Source: Gammaproteobacteria bacterium | GTDB lineage: Bacteria; Pseudomonadota; Gammaproteobacteria; BMS3Bbin11 | Direction: 5' to 3' | NCBI GenBank assembly: GCA_030617565.1 | Contig: JAUWVE010000030.1 | Span: 1 to 12,143 of the forward strand | Length of the DNA: 12,143 nucleotides | Position numbers and translations under genes: made by a program | The notes under the pieces: model-generated | What the model was told of the DNA's origin: nothing | Database searches by the model: none | What the model saw: the letters and a program-made list of their open reading frames with translations, nothing else | Shown here: one piece after another, positions 1 to 7,689 of the stretch | Numbering within the stretch: the stretch's first letter is position 1 | Layout: each line of letters begins with the position of its first letter

Positions 1-43
1 CAAGGTGGGCAATTTTCTCTACATCATCATTGTTTATGGACAT
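1..43 (-). CDS. gatC: GatC, Asp/Glu-tRNA amidotransferase subunit C (5' end only)
   Basis: Only the first 14 codons are inside the window; on the minus strand they read MSINNDDVEKIAHL, which matches the usual GatC opening (a short polar start followed by D-V-x-x-I-A-x-L). A good Shine-Dalgarno (GAGAGGA, complement of 48-54) lies about 5 nt before the ATG. GatC is the small stabilising subunit of the GatCAB complex, which converts Glu-tRNA(Gln) or Asp-tRNA(Asn) to the amidated form in the cytoplasm. A gatC gene divergent from mreB is also the arrangement in Pseudomonas aeruginosa, which supports the call. The gene continues beyond the left edge, so its integrity cannot be judged. Confidence 0.78.
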   Translation of the reverse strand, partial: MSINNDDVEKIAHL

Positions 44-107
44 ATTTTCCTCTCAAGTCGAAATCGACTGTTTTTCCGCTGGCGAAAGGTAGCATAATCA
101 TCGATGG

Positions 108-141
108 TTGAATAGAAATAGCGTCATTGCTAGAGTACAAT
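108..141 (+). promoter_or_regulatory. candidate sigma70 promoter for mreB
   Basis: TTGAAT at 108-113 and TAGAGT at 131-136 are separated by 17 nt and resemble -35 and -10 boxes. A second register uses TACAAT at 136-141 as a better -10, but with a weak -35 (TAGAAA, 113-118), also at 17 nt spacing. Either would start transcription near 143-148 and leave a leader of about 180 nt before mreB. Read by eye only, with no transcript evidence. Confidence 0.4.
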
Positions 142-201
142 CCCTGTGGATGTATCGCTGATGTGATCCTGTTTACAGTAGCCCTTAAATTTGAGGGCAC
201 C

Positions 202-229
202 TTTACAATAATATTAATTTATATATTTA
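202..229 (+). promoter_or_regulatory. second, weaker candidate promoter for mreB
   Basis: TTTACA (202-207) and TATTTA (224-229) are 16 nt apart in the most AT-rich part of the gap. This would shorten the mreB leader to about 90 nt. AT-rich DNA yields such matches by chance, so confidence is low. Confidence 0.22.
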
Positions 230-325
230 CAAAGTAAGTCTGTCCATGTAACTGGCAGGTGTGCGGTACTGCACCCTGCAGGGCACTGGAAAGTCTGCAC
301 ATACACAATAGGTAAAACAGAAAAA

Positions 326-1375
326 ATGTTTAAGAGACTGTTAGGTTTTTTTTCCCACGATCTGGCAATAGATCTGGGCACGGCAAATACACTTATTTAT
401 GTCCGTGACAAGGGCATCGTACTCAACGAACCTTCAGTTGTTGCTATTCGTTATTCCCCGGTAGGTGGGCCCTCGGGTAAATCTGTGCTGGCAGTTGGAC
501 AGGAAGCCAAGCAGATGCTTGGCCGCACTCCGGGTAATATCAAAGCAATTCGGCCTATGAAAGACGGTGTTATCGCAGATTTCTCCGTTACCGAAGTAAT
601 GCTCAAGTATTTTATCCGCAAGGTGCAGGAATCGCGTTTTTTCAAGCCCAGCCCGCGTATCATTATTTGTGTCCCCTGTGGTTCAACGCAGGTTGAACGA
701 CGCGCTATTAAGGAGTCGGCGCTGAGTGCTGGCGCTCGTGAAGTGTACTTGATTGAAGAACCGATGGCGGTAGCCATTGGTGCCGGCCTGCCGGTTGCAG
801 ATCCTACCGGTTCAATGGTCGTTGATATAGGTGGCGGTACCACCGAAGTGGGAATCGTTTCACTGGGCGGATTGGTCTATTCAGATTCCCTTCGCGTGGC
901 AGGTGACAAGTTTGATGAGGCGATTATTACCTATCTTCGTCGTCAGCACGGGGTATTGATTGGTGACTCGACAGCTGAAAGAATCAAAAAAGAGATCGGT
1001 GCAGCAACACCCGGCTCGGAAATTCTTGAGATGGAAATCAAGGGTCGTGACCTGGCTGAAGGTCTGTCGCGTTCAGTGACATTAACCAGCAAAGGAATAT
1101 ACGATGCCATTGCCGACCCGCTGGATCAGATTTCGCAGGCGATTAAAGCCGCACTTGAACAGACACCGCCGGAGCTTGGTGCTGATATTGCGGAAAAAGG
1201 GATGATACTGGCCGGCGGCGGTGCACTGCTGCGTGATATTGACCGTCGGTTTATGGAAGAAACGGGTATGCCAGTTGTTATCGCAGAAGATCCTCTTACC
1301 TGCGTCGCACGTGGATGTGGGCATGCGCTCGAAGAAATGGACCGCCTTGGTGATGTCTTCGCCCAGGAACGATAA
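326..1375 (+). CDS. mreB: MreB, actin-like rod-shape-determining protein
   Basis: MreB polymerises with ATP on the inner face of the cytoplasmic membrane and orients the elongasome during side-wall synthesis. The product has 349 residues, against 347 in E. coli, and is colinear with it. A short amphipathic N-terminus (MFKRLLGFF) would bind membrane. The phosphate-1 loop DLGTANTLIYV follows at about 16-26, phosphate-2 (VVDIGGGTTEVG) at about 165-176 and the adenosine motif (MILAGGGALLRD) at about 293-304. IEEPMAVAIGAGLPV just before residue 158 is the connect region. A two-residue insertion relative to E. coli lies near residue 48. The ATG at 326 gives the conserved N-terminus, but its Shine-Dalgarno is poor (AGG at 310-312, 13 nt away). 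It is the first gene of the run and is preceded by the divergent promoter region. Confidence 0.98.
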   Translation: MFKRLLGFFSHDLAIDLGTANTLIYVRDKGIVLNEPSVVAIRYSPVGGPSGKSVLAVGQEAKQMLGRTPGNIKAIRPMKDGVIADFSVTEVMLKYFIRKVQESRFFKPSPRIIICVPCGSTQVERRAIKESALSAGAREVYLIEEPMAVAIGAGLPVADPTGSMVVDIGGGTTEVGIVSLGGLVYSDSLRVAGDKFDEAIITYLRRQHGVLIGDSTAERIKKEIGAATPGSEILEMEIKGRDLAEGLSRSVTLTSKGIYDAIADPLDQISQAIKAALEQTPPELGADIAEKGMILAGGGALLRDIDRRFMEETGMPVVIAEDPLTCVARGCGHALEEMDRLGDVFAQER

Positions 1376-1473
1376 ACAACCCCTTTAGGACAGTTGAAAA
1401 ATTTCGTAGTGGAATATTGTTTTTGCGAAAAATATTTCTCTGATACTTTTTTAACTTTCCTGACAGGTCGAAA

Positions 1474-2349
1474 ATGAGAGGACTCCTTAGACGCATGGGT
1501 GGTGCCACTCCCGCGACTGTGCGTGTCATAGTCCTGGTTGCGCTGTCTGTTGCCATGATGCTGATTGATCACCGCACTCAGCAACTGGAAAAATTACGGA
1601 ATATTCTGCAGACCGTTGTCTACCCGATTATGTTTGTTTCGACTATCCCGCGAGATTTGATTCAAGGGCTTACAGGCTCTATGGAAAGAAGTGAAAATCT
1701 GCAGTCAGACAATGAATCACTGCGGCAGGAAAATCTACTGCTGCGCAGCCGTCTGGAAAAGCTGCATTCACTGGAAGCTGACAATCGTCGACTAAAACGC
1801 CTGCTTGGACAATCGGAGCAAATTGCAGAGCGGGTGCTGCTGGCTGAACTAGTAGAGGTTAGTCTTGAACCTTATACCCAGAAAATTAGCCTTAATAAAG
1901 GCAGTCGTGATGGTGTTTATGTCGGGCAGCCAGTTATTAATGGCGATGGAGTCATTGGCCAGGTTGTTCATACAAGCCAATTTCAGAGCACGGTTACCTT
2001 GTTGACGGACCCGAGCAGCGCAGTGCCAGTGATGGTAATGCGAAATGGATTACGCGGTGTATTGTTCGGAACCGGTGTACGTAACAGGCTCGCTATGCCT
2101 TATCTGACTGCTGATGCAGATATTCTAATTGGTGACCTGCTGATTAGTTCCGGTATGGGTGGTCGTTTCCCTACCGGTTATCCTGTTGCGACAGTGACTG
2201 ATGTGAAGCAGCAGCCAAGTGATGAATTTCTGACCATAAATACGCTGCCTGTTACACAGCTTGATCATGGGCGAGAGGTTCTGCTTATCTGGCCTGAGGT
2301 AGTCAGGACTCGAAAAGATGAAGTCCTGCAGGAGTTGGTTGATGAATAG
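1474..2349 (+). CDS. mreC: MreC, elongasome scaffold protein
   Basis: MreC is a bitopic inner-membrane protein whose periplasmic part binds and activates PBP2. Its 291 residues show the family order: a basic cytoplasmic tail, one membrane segment at about 17-31, a leucine-rich coiled coil at about 71-115, then the beta-domain rich in glycine turns (for example NKGSRDGVYVGQPVINGDG). It is clearly shorter than E. coli MreC (367 residues) because it lacks the long variable C-terminal tail; this is common in the family and does not suggest truncation. The ATG at 1474 follows AGG (1465-1467) at 6 nt. The 98-nt gap after mreB is AT-rich with a small A/T hairpin near 1411-1439, so a separate control point is possible but unproven. 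The end overlaps mreD. Confidence 0.95.
   Translation: MRGLLRRMGGATPATVRVIVLVALSVAMMLIDHRTQQLEKLRNILQTVVYPIMFVSTIPRDLIQGLTGSMERSENLQSDNESLRQENLLLRSRLEKLHSLEADNRRLKRLLGQSEQIAERVLLAELVEVSLEPYTQKISLNKGSRDGVYVGQPVINGDGVIGQVVHTSQFQSTVTLLTDPSSAVPVMVMRNGLRGVLFGTGVRNRLAMPYLTADADILIGDLLISSGMGGRFPTGYPVATVTDVKQQPSDEFLTINTLPVTQLDHGREVLLIWPEVVRTRKDEVLQELVDE
2330..2334 (+). promoter_or_regulatory. ribosome binding site that fixes the mreD start
   Basis: AGGAG lies inside the last codons of mreC, 7 nt before the ATG at 2342. This supports 2342 rather than the in-frame upstream ATG at 2318, which would add eight residues (MKSCRSWL) not seen in the family. Confidence 0.7.
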
Positions 2350-2821
2350 CCTGTCGGTACTGCTTTCTTTTCTTGTGGCGTTGATGTTGAGTAGTTTGCC
2401 GTTGCCTGATATGGCGATCATTTTTCGGCCAGAATGGCTGATGCTGGTTCTGATTTACTGGTGTATGGCAATTCCTGACCGTATTGGTATTTTTACCGGC
2501 TGGCTGCTAGGTCTTATCCTGGATGTAATGTATGGCAGCCTACTCGGGCAAAATGCTATGGCGTTGGCGATTATTGCCTATCTGGTAAATATTTTTCATT
2601 TGCGCGTACGTGTATTCCCGATTTGGCAACAGTCATTCATGGTATTCATGATGGCAATCATTTATCTTGCACTTACTGCATGGGTCAGAGGCATAGCAGG
2701 AGGGTTTCCCATCACCTGGGCCTACTGGATGCCGGCACTTACCAGTGCATTTGTCTGGCCATTTGTATATATAGCACTGAAAGACCTGCGGCGACAGCGA
2801 GTAAGCAGCCGGGAGTTGTAA
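2342..2821 (+). CDS. mreD: MreD, rod-shape-determining membrane protein
   Basis: MreD is a small polytopic inner-membrane protein of the MreBCD complex. From the chosen ATG it has 159 residues (162 in E. coli), mostly hydrophobic, with about five membrane segments. Family signatures are the RPEWLMLVLIYW stretch after the first segment, GWLLGLILDVMYGSLLGQNA in the middle and a WPFVYIALKDLRRQR end. The ATG overlaps the mreC stop by 8 nt (ATGAATAG), so the two are probably translationally coupled. The start is chosen on the AGGAG at 2330-2334 and on family length. The stop lies 2 nt before mrdA. Confidence 0.93.
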   Translation: MNSLSVLLSFLVALMLSSLPLPDMAIIFRPEWLMLVLIYWCMAIPDRIGIFTGWLLGLILDVMYGSLLGQNAMALAIIAYLVNIFHLRVRVFPIWQQSFMVFMMAIIYLALTAWVRGIAGGFPITWAYWMPALTSAFVWPFVYIALKDLRRQRVSSREL

Positions 2822-2823
2822 GT

Positions 2824-4686
2824 ATGCCGGGCTTTGAAATCAAGGACGTATTTCGTGAAACGCGGGTGTTTACCACGCGATCGATTGTGATAGCCATATT
2901 GATGCTGGTTTTAACCGGCATCCTGTTGACACGCTTGTTTTACCTGCAGGTGGTTGAATATGACCGCTATAGCACCTTGTCAAAAAACAATCGGATTAGC
3001 GTAGTGCCGAGGCCGCCGGTGCGTGGGATTATTTTTGACCGCAACGGCATGCCGCTGGCACGAAACATTCCATCCTATACCCTCGAAGTGGTGCCTGATC
3101 AGGTCAGTGACATGGATAGCTTACTGGACGAACTGGGTAAACTGGTGAAGCTGACAGAATATGATCTCAAGCTCTTTCATCGTGATGCCAAACGCCACGC
3201 CAGGTTTGATACCATTGTTTTACGCAGTCGGTTGACGGATACGGAAGCGGCTCGCTTTGCCGTCAACCGCTATCGATTTAAAGGCGTAGAGCTCCGCGCC
3301 AGACTGGAACGGAATTATCCAAAAAAGAAAAGTGGTGCGCATGTAGTGGGTTATGTCGGACGTATCAGCTCACGTGATCTCGACAAGATAGACAAGGAAA
3401 CTTATCGAGGTATCAACTTTCTGGGTAAAACTGGAATTGAGTCTTACTATGAAGAGTTGCTGCGGGGGGAGATTGGTTTTGATCAGATTGAAACTAACGC
3501 CCATGGCCGTGTGGTGCGAACCATATCAAGTACGCCCTCAGTGCCCGGAAAAAACATTTACCTGACCATCGACAGTGAGTTGCAGCGTGTTGCAGAACAG
3601 GCGCTTGGCGATTACCGTGGTGCAGTGGTCGCCATCAAGCCAGCTACCGGTGAAATACTGGCTTTTGTCAGCGCGCCATCTTATGACCCCAATGCGTTTG
3701 TCTATGGAATCAGTACGGCGGACTATGCGCTGCTGCGTGACTCACTCGATACACCGTTGTTGAACCGTGCCTTGCGGGGGCGATACCCGCCGGGATCAAC
3801 AATCAAGCCGTTTATGGGAATGCTCGGCCTGAAGTCCGGGCAAAGTCAGGTGAAAAAAATTACGTGCCCTGGATATTATACGCTGACCAAAGGTGGTCAC
3901 AGATTCCGTGACTGGAAGCGTGGTGGCCACGGACATGTCGGTCTGCATGATGCAATTGTCCAGTCCTGTGATGTCTATTTCTATGATCTGGCACATCATC
4001 TGGGCATAGATTACATGCATGATAACCTGGCATTATTTGGTTTCGGTACTAAAACCGGAATCGATCTGAACGGTGAATCCAGCGGGCTTTTACCCTCCCG
4101 GCAATGGAAGCGCGCGGCCAGAGATCAGACTTGGTACCCCGGTGAAACCGTTATTGCCGGTATCGGACAGGGCTATGTCCTGACTACACCGTTACAGCTG
4201 GCTTCTGCTACCTCTGCGCTTGCCAATAATGGAATACGCATGAAACCGCATCTACTGCTGGCGGAAGAAGATCCCTTACTTACCGGAAAAAACCCGAATG
4301 AACCGGTAATATTAAACGGCGTAATCTGGCGCGATGAAGATCTTGCAATAGTTAAGCAGGCAATGATCGATGTGACTGACTCGCCACGAGGTACTGCCAG
4401 GCGAATTGGTGCTGGCAGTCCATACAAGATAGCGGCTAAAACGGGTACAGCACAGGTAATCGGTATCAAGCAAAATGAGCGTTACAAGGAATCGGAAGTG
4501 GCATTGAGAAATAGAGACCATGCACTTTTTGTAGCTTTTGCACCGGCCGAAAAACCTGAAATCGCCATTGCCGTTATCGCAGAAAATGGTGGCCACGGGG
4601 GGTCTACGGCGGGGCCTGTTGCGCGCAAAGTAATGGACTTTTATCTTCTGGGTAAAGAACCGCAGCAGGAAAAGGACCCGTCATGA
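2824..4686 (+). CDS. mrdA: PBP2, elongasome transpeptidase
   Basis: PBP2 is the class B penicillin-binding protein that crosslinks new peptidoglycan with RodA during side-wall growth. It has 620 residues (E. coli 633). One membrane anchor lies at about 20-40, then the pedestal domain with RPPVRGIIFDRNG, then the transpeptidase domain. The catalytic motifs are S325-T-I-K328 (nucleophile Ser325), S381-C-D383 and K539-T-G541. The reading frame is open upstream to 2623, but that stretch is the mreD gene in another frame. The ATG at 2824 gives the normal N-terminus and has GGGAG (2811-2815) at 8 nt. C348, D363, H369 and C382 may form a metal site (see findings). The end overlaps rodA by ATGA. Confidence 0.97.
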   Translation: MPGFEIKDVFRETRVFTTRSIVIAILMLVLTGILLTRLFYLQVVEYDRYSTLSKNNRISVVPRPPVRGIIFDRNGMPLARNIPSYTLEVVPDQVSDMDSLLDELGKLVKLTEYDLKLFHRDAKRHARFDTIVLRSRLTDTEAARFAVNRYRFKGVELRARLERNYPKKKSGAHVVGYVGRISSRDLDKIDKETYRGINFLGKTGIESYYEELLRGEIGFDQIETNAHGRVVRTISSTPSVPGKNIYLTIDSELQRVAEQALGDYRGAVVAIKPATGEILAFVSAPSYDPNAFVYGISTADYALLRDSLDTPLLNRALRGRYPPGSTIKPFMGMLGLKSGQSQVKKITCPGYYTLTKGGHRFRDWKRGGHGHVGLHDAIVQSCDVYFYDLAHHLGIDYMHDNLALFGFGTKTGIDLNGESSGLLPSRQWKRAARDQTWYPGETVIAGIGQGYVLTTPLQLASATSALANNGIRMKPHLLLAEEDPLLTGKNPNEPVILNGVIWRDEDLAIVKQAMIDVTDSPRGTARRIGAGSPYKIAAKTGTAQVIGIKQNERYKESEVALRNRDHALFVAFAPAEKPEIAIAVIAENGGHGGSTAGPVARKVMDFYLLGKEPQQEKDPS

Positions 4687-5762
4687 GTGACAATAAAGGT
4701 TTTTCCATCGACTGGGCATTATTTACCGGCTTGCTTACACTGTCTGTCATCAGTCTGTTTGTGCTATACAGTGCGGGTGACCAGAATCTCGATTTATTGA
4801 TACGGCAATCAATACGCATAGTCCTGGCCTTCGCTGTCATGTTTTTAGTTGCACGTATCACACCGGACCAGTTATTACGCTGGACACCGTATTTATACGG
4901 AATTGGGCTGATTCTTTTGATCGTCGTGCTGGGTGTCGGAGTGATTGGAAAAGGCGCACAGCGCTGGATAGATCTGGGTTTTGTCCGATTTCAGCCGGCA
5001 GAGATGATGAAACTTGCTGTGCCGATGATGGTGGCCTGGGTGATGGTTAAAAAGCCACTGCCGGCAACACTGCCTACTGTGATACTTGGCTTTGTAGTTG
5101 TTGCCATACCTGCCATGCTTGTGATCAAGCAACCGGATCTCGGTACGGCTATACTAATTGCCGGCTCAGGTCTGGTGGTGATATTTTTTGCCGGTATGTC
5201 CTGGCGGATTCTCGCTGTACTTGCCGCAATAATGGCGGCTGCAGCCCCCCTGGCCTGGTATCTGATTCACGGCTATCAACGTCAGCGTATTCTGACGCTG
5301 TTTGATCCCTGGTCAGATCCACTGGGGGCCGGCTACCACACCATCCAGTCCGCGATTGCCGTGGGTTCAGGTGGTTTGTATGGTAAGGGCTGGCTCAACG
5401 GCAGTCAGTCACAGCTGGATTTTATCCCTGAGCGATCGACTGACTTTATTTTTGCTGTATTTTCCGAGGAATTTGGTTTCATGGGGTCGCTGATATTATT
5501 GCTGGCGTATCTGTTTGTGGTCAGCAGAAGTCTGTATATTGCTATAGAAGCAAAAGACTCCTATACACGGCTGCTGTGCGGCTCACTGGCAGTCACCTTT
5601 GCTATCTATGTATTTGTTAATATTGGAATGGTGACCGGTATTTTACCGATAGTCGGCGTACCATTGCCCCTGATAAGTTATGGTGGTACATCAATGGTAT
5701 CTCTGATGGCTGGTTTTGGTATTCTGATGTCCGCTTATTCTAACCGCTGGTTTATGCACTAA
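4683..5762 (+). CDS. rodA: RodA, SEDS peptidoglycan glycosyltransferase
   Basis: RodA (also called MrdB) polymerises lipid II into glycan strands in the inner membrane as the partner of PBP2. The 359-residue product (E. coli 370) is very hydrophobic, with about ten membrane segments. SEDS signatures are GAQRWIDLG followed by QPAEMMKLAVP, where E107 and K110 are equivalent to E. coli Glu114 and Lys117. FIPERSTDFIFAVFSEEFG carries D254, equivalent to the essential Asp262. GVPLPLISYGGTS lies near the C-terminus. The ATG overlaps the mrdA stop (ATGA) and has a strong AAAGGA (4671-4676) at 6 nt. The pairing with mrdA is the standard one in bacteria. Confidence 0.97.
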   Translation: MSDNKGFSIDWALFTGLLTLSVISLFVLYSAGDQNLDLLIRQSIRIVLAFAVMFLVARITPDQLLRWTPYLYGIGLILLIVVLGVGVIGKGAQRWIDLGFVRFQPAEMMKLAVPMMVAWVMVKKPLPATLPTVILGFVVVAIPAMLVIKQPDLGTAILIAGSGLVVIFFAGMSWRILAVLAAIMAAAAPLAWYLIHGYQRQRILTLFDPWSDPLGAGYHTIQSAIAVGSGGLYGKGWLNGSQSQLDFIPERSTDFIFAVFSEEFGFMGSLILLLAYLFVVSRSLYIAIEAKDSYTRLLCGSLAVTFAIYVFVNIGMVTGILPIVGVPLPLISYGGTSMVSLMAGFGILMSAYSNRWFMH

Positions 5763-6760
5763 TGAAAATTAAAAATAACACACTTATAATATTCTTCCTG
5801 TTTTTCGTACTTGTTAGTCCACTAGCATTTTCTCTGCAAACGAGTAATTACAAACAACTGGAGCCACTGTTCGAAGAGGTCGCCATGCAAACGGATTACA
5901 CTGTACCGGAACTGCATGCCCTGTTTGAAGAGGTAGAGATAAAACCGAAGATTATCGAAGCCATGGACAGGCCGGCAGAGTCCACCATGACGTGGACCCG
6001 GTATCGTAAAATATTCCTGACAGAAAAAAATATAAGCAGGGGCGCGGAGTTCTGGCAGACAAATTCCGATGCACTGATGAGAGCTGAGAAAAAGTTTGGT
6101 GTGCCGGCAGAAATTATTGTCGCCACACTGGGGGTAGAAACACGCTACGGAACAAATACCGGAAATTTCCGTGTCATTGATGCTCTATCAACGCTGGCCC
6201 TGGAATACCCTCGTCGAAGTAAATATTTTACCTCCGAGTTGAAAAACTTCCTGCTATTAACTGACGAGCACAAGCTGGATCCGCTGGCAGTTACCGGTTC
6301 CTATGCAGGTGCGATCGGGCTGCCCCAGTTTATGCCAGGTAGTTACCGTGAGTATGCAGTCGATTTCAGCAATGACGGATACAGTGACCTGGTAAATAGT
6401 ATTGATGATGCCATTGGCAGTATTGCCAGTTACTATCATGAGCATGGCTGGAAGACCGGTCAGCCGGTCTCCTGGCTGGCAACTGATGTAAACAGTTCAG
6501 CCGATAAGCTGCTGGTAAAAAAGCGCAAGACTGACCGGCCACTGGATGATCTGCTAGCGAAAGGTTTTACCTTGCAGGAGCAGGTTGATCCGAAGAGCAA
6601 AGTCGGCTTGATAAAGCTGAATGGTGATGAATACCCGGAATACCGCATTGCCTTTGATAATTTTTTTGTCATTACCCGTTACAATACTTCAAAACTGTAT
6701 GCCACAGCGGTACAGCTGCTGGGTGAAGAAATAAAATTTCGTGTTCAGGCAGCAAAATGA
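5762..6760 (+). CDS. mltB: MltB/SltB1-type lytic murein transglycosylase
   Basis: Members of this family (GH103, SLT_2 fold) cleave the MurNAc-GlcNAc bond and form 1,6-anhydro-MurNAc ends in the periplasm. The 332-residue protein has an N-terminal signal peptide (about 1-24, hydrophobic 8-23, likely cut near AFS-LQ). The catalytic Glu126 lies in TLGVETRYGTNTG, and AIGLPQFMPGSYREYAVDF is the second family signature. There is no cysteine around the cleavage site, so unlike E. coli MltB it should not be a lipoprotein; it resembles soluble Pseudomonas SltB1 in this respect. The start codon shares one base with the rodA stop (TAATG) and has little Shine-Dalgarno, which suggests coupling to rodA. 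The end overlaps rlpA by ATGA. Confidence 0.95.
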   Translation: MKIKNNTLIIFFLFFVLVSPLAFSLQTSNYKQLEPLFEEVAMQTDYTVPELHALFEEVEIKPKIIEAMDRPAESTMTWTRYRKIFLTEKNISRGAEFWQTNSDALMRAEKKFGVPAEIIVATLGVETRYGTNTGNFRVIDALSTLALEYPRRSKYFTSELKNFLLLTDEHKLDPLAVTGSYAGAIGLPQFMPGSYREYAVDFSNDGYSDLVNSIDDAIGSIASYYHEHGWKTGQPVSWLATDVNSSADKLLVKKRKTDRPLDDLLAKGFTLQEQVDPKSKVGLIKLNGDEYPEYRIAFDNFFVITRYNTSKLYATAVQLLGEEIKFRVQAAK

Positions 6761-7581
6761 AATGGTCGTCTGTATTATGCTGGTTAATTATTGCAATGCT
6801 TGCTGCCTGCAGTTCTACACCAGATCCAGCCCCGACGCCTTCAAAAAAAGGTGCGTATTACCTGGATGATGGGCCACCAAAGGGCAGTGTTGATCTGGCT
6901 ACAGTTAAGGATGCCGTTCCACACTCAGAGCCTTTAAGTAAAACCGGTAATAAACCTTATGTCGTTTTCGGTAAAAGATATGTGCCATTAAAATCAAATA
7001 CAGGTTTTAAACAAAAAGGTACTGCCTCCTGGTATGGCAAGAAGTTTCATGGCAAACGCACTTCAAGCGGTGAGACCTACAATATGTACAAAATGACAGC
7101 GGCGCATACGGTCCTTCCTATTCCCAGTTATGCACAGGTGACAAATCTTAAAAATGGCCGCAGCGTTATTGTCAGAGTCAATGACCGCGGTCCTTTCAAG
7201 CATAACAGGGTGATGGATCTTTCCTATGCAGCTGCACTAAAGCTGGATGTGGTAAGAACAGGAACAGGAAAGGTTCAGATTATTGCAATTAATGAAAATA
7301 AACCTGCCAGCAAAATGCCGGTTGCAGTAAAAGCTAAGCAACAGGCATTTATCCAGATGGGTGCCTTTAGCAACCAGAATTCAGCCTACAGGCTGCAGAA
7401 ACAACTGCAGGCGGACAGTTATTCAAACGTGGATATTGAGCGGGTTGAACAAGGTGGGCTTAGCATCTTTCGGGTAAGGCTGGGGCCACTGCAGAAACAG
7501 GATAATATTGATTTTATACTTGGTGATTTACACCATGCCGGTTATACCGATGCTCACATCGTTATGGGAACAGAAAAATAG
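6757..7581 (+). CDS. rlpA: RlpA, septal lipoprotein lytic transglycosylase with SPOR domain
   Basis: RlpA is an outer-membrane lipoprotein that, in Pseudomonas aeruginosa, degrades glycan strands lacking stem peptides. The 274-residue product has a lipobox L15-A-A-C18; Ser19 after the lipidated Cys fits outer-membrane sorting. A low-complexity linker follows, then a double-psi beta-barrel domain at about 86-175 (GTASWYGKKFHGKRTSSGE onward). His117 and Asp143 (in RVNDRGPF) have the same 26-residue spacing as the catalytic pair His131/Asp157 described for P. aeruginosa. A SPOR domain at about 196-272 (AFIQMGAFSNQNSA and RVRLGPL) would bind denuded glycan at the septum. Unlike the E. coli protein, for which lytic activity has not been shown, both catalytic residues are present. 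The start overlaps mltB. Confidence 0.95.
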   Translation: MKWSSVLCWLIIAMLAACSSTPDPAPTPSKKGAYYLDDGPPKGSVDLATVKDAVPHSEPLSKTGNKPYVVFGKRYVPLKSNTGFKQKGTASWYGKKFHGKRTSSGETYNMYKMTAAHTVLPIPSYAQVTNLKNGRSVIVRVNDRGPFKHNRVMDLSYAAALKLDVVRTGTGKVQIIAINENKPASKMPVAVKAKQQAFIQMGAFSNQNSAYRLQKQLQADSYSNVDIERVEQGGLSIFRVRLGPLQKQDNIDFILGDLHHAGYTDAHIVMGTEK

Positions 7582-7608
7582 ATCATCAGACATAGAGGCT
7601 GCCCCTGG

Positions 7609-7622
7609 TAATTCATGAATTA
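7609..7622. promoter_or_regulatory. 14-bp perfect palindrome upstream of dacA
   Basis: TAATTCATGAATTA is a perfect 14-bp palindrome, 28 nt after the rlpA stop and 67 nt before the dacA start. It lies in the 108-nt rlpA-dacA gap, one of the larger gaps in the run. It could be an operator for a dimeric regulator, but no regulator is identified and no convincing promoter was found next to it. The motif also includes an ATG that begins an in-frame extension of dacA. Confidence 0.3.
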
Positions 7623-7689
7623 TCATCTTGAATTAACAGTGGTGCCCTGGATTAACAGACTACAGATACTGAAAAGGAATACGCAAAGA

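Noticed and set aside
246..251. ATG-TAA start-stop minimal ORF in the mreB leader
   Set aside because: No ribosome binding site before it; expected by chance.
1394..1420. Promoter-like TTGAAA and TATTGT before mreC
   Set aside because: Spacing is only 15 nt and the -10 matches at four positions; too weak in AT-rich sequence to annotate.
1126..1584. 152-codon minus-strand open frame across the mreB end and mreC start
   Set aside because: It is antisense to two well-supported genes, has no family features, and crosses their junction; similar antisense frames elsewhere in the window were rejected for the same reason.
2623..2823. 67-codon upstream extension of mrdA
   Set aside because: It lies entirely within mreD in another frame and its translation has no PBP2 similarity; the ATG at 2824 with GGGAG upstream gives the normal N-terminus.
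7615..7689. 25-codon upstream extension of dacA
   Set aside because: It would bury the signal peptide; the ATG at 7690 begins a classical one.
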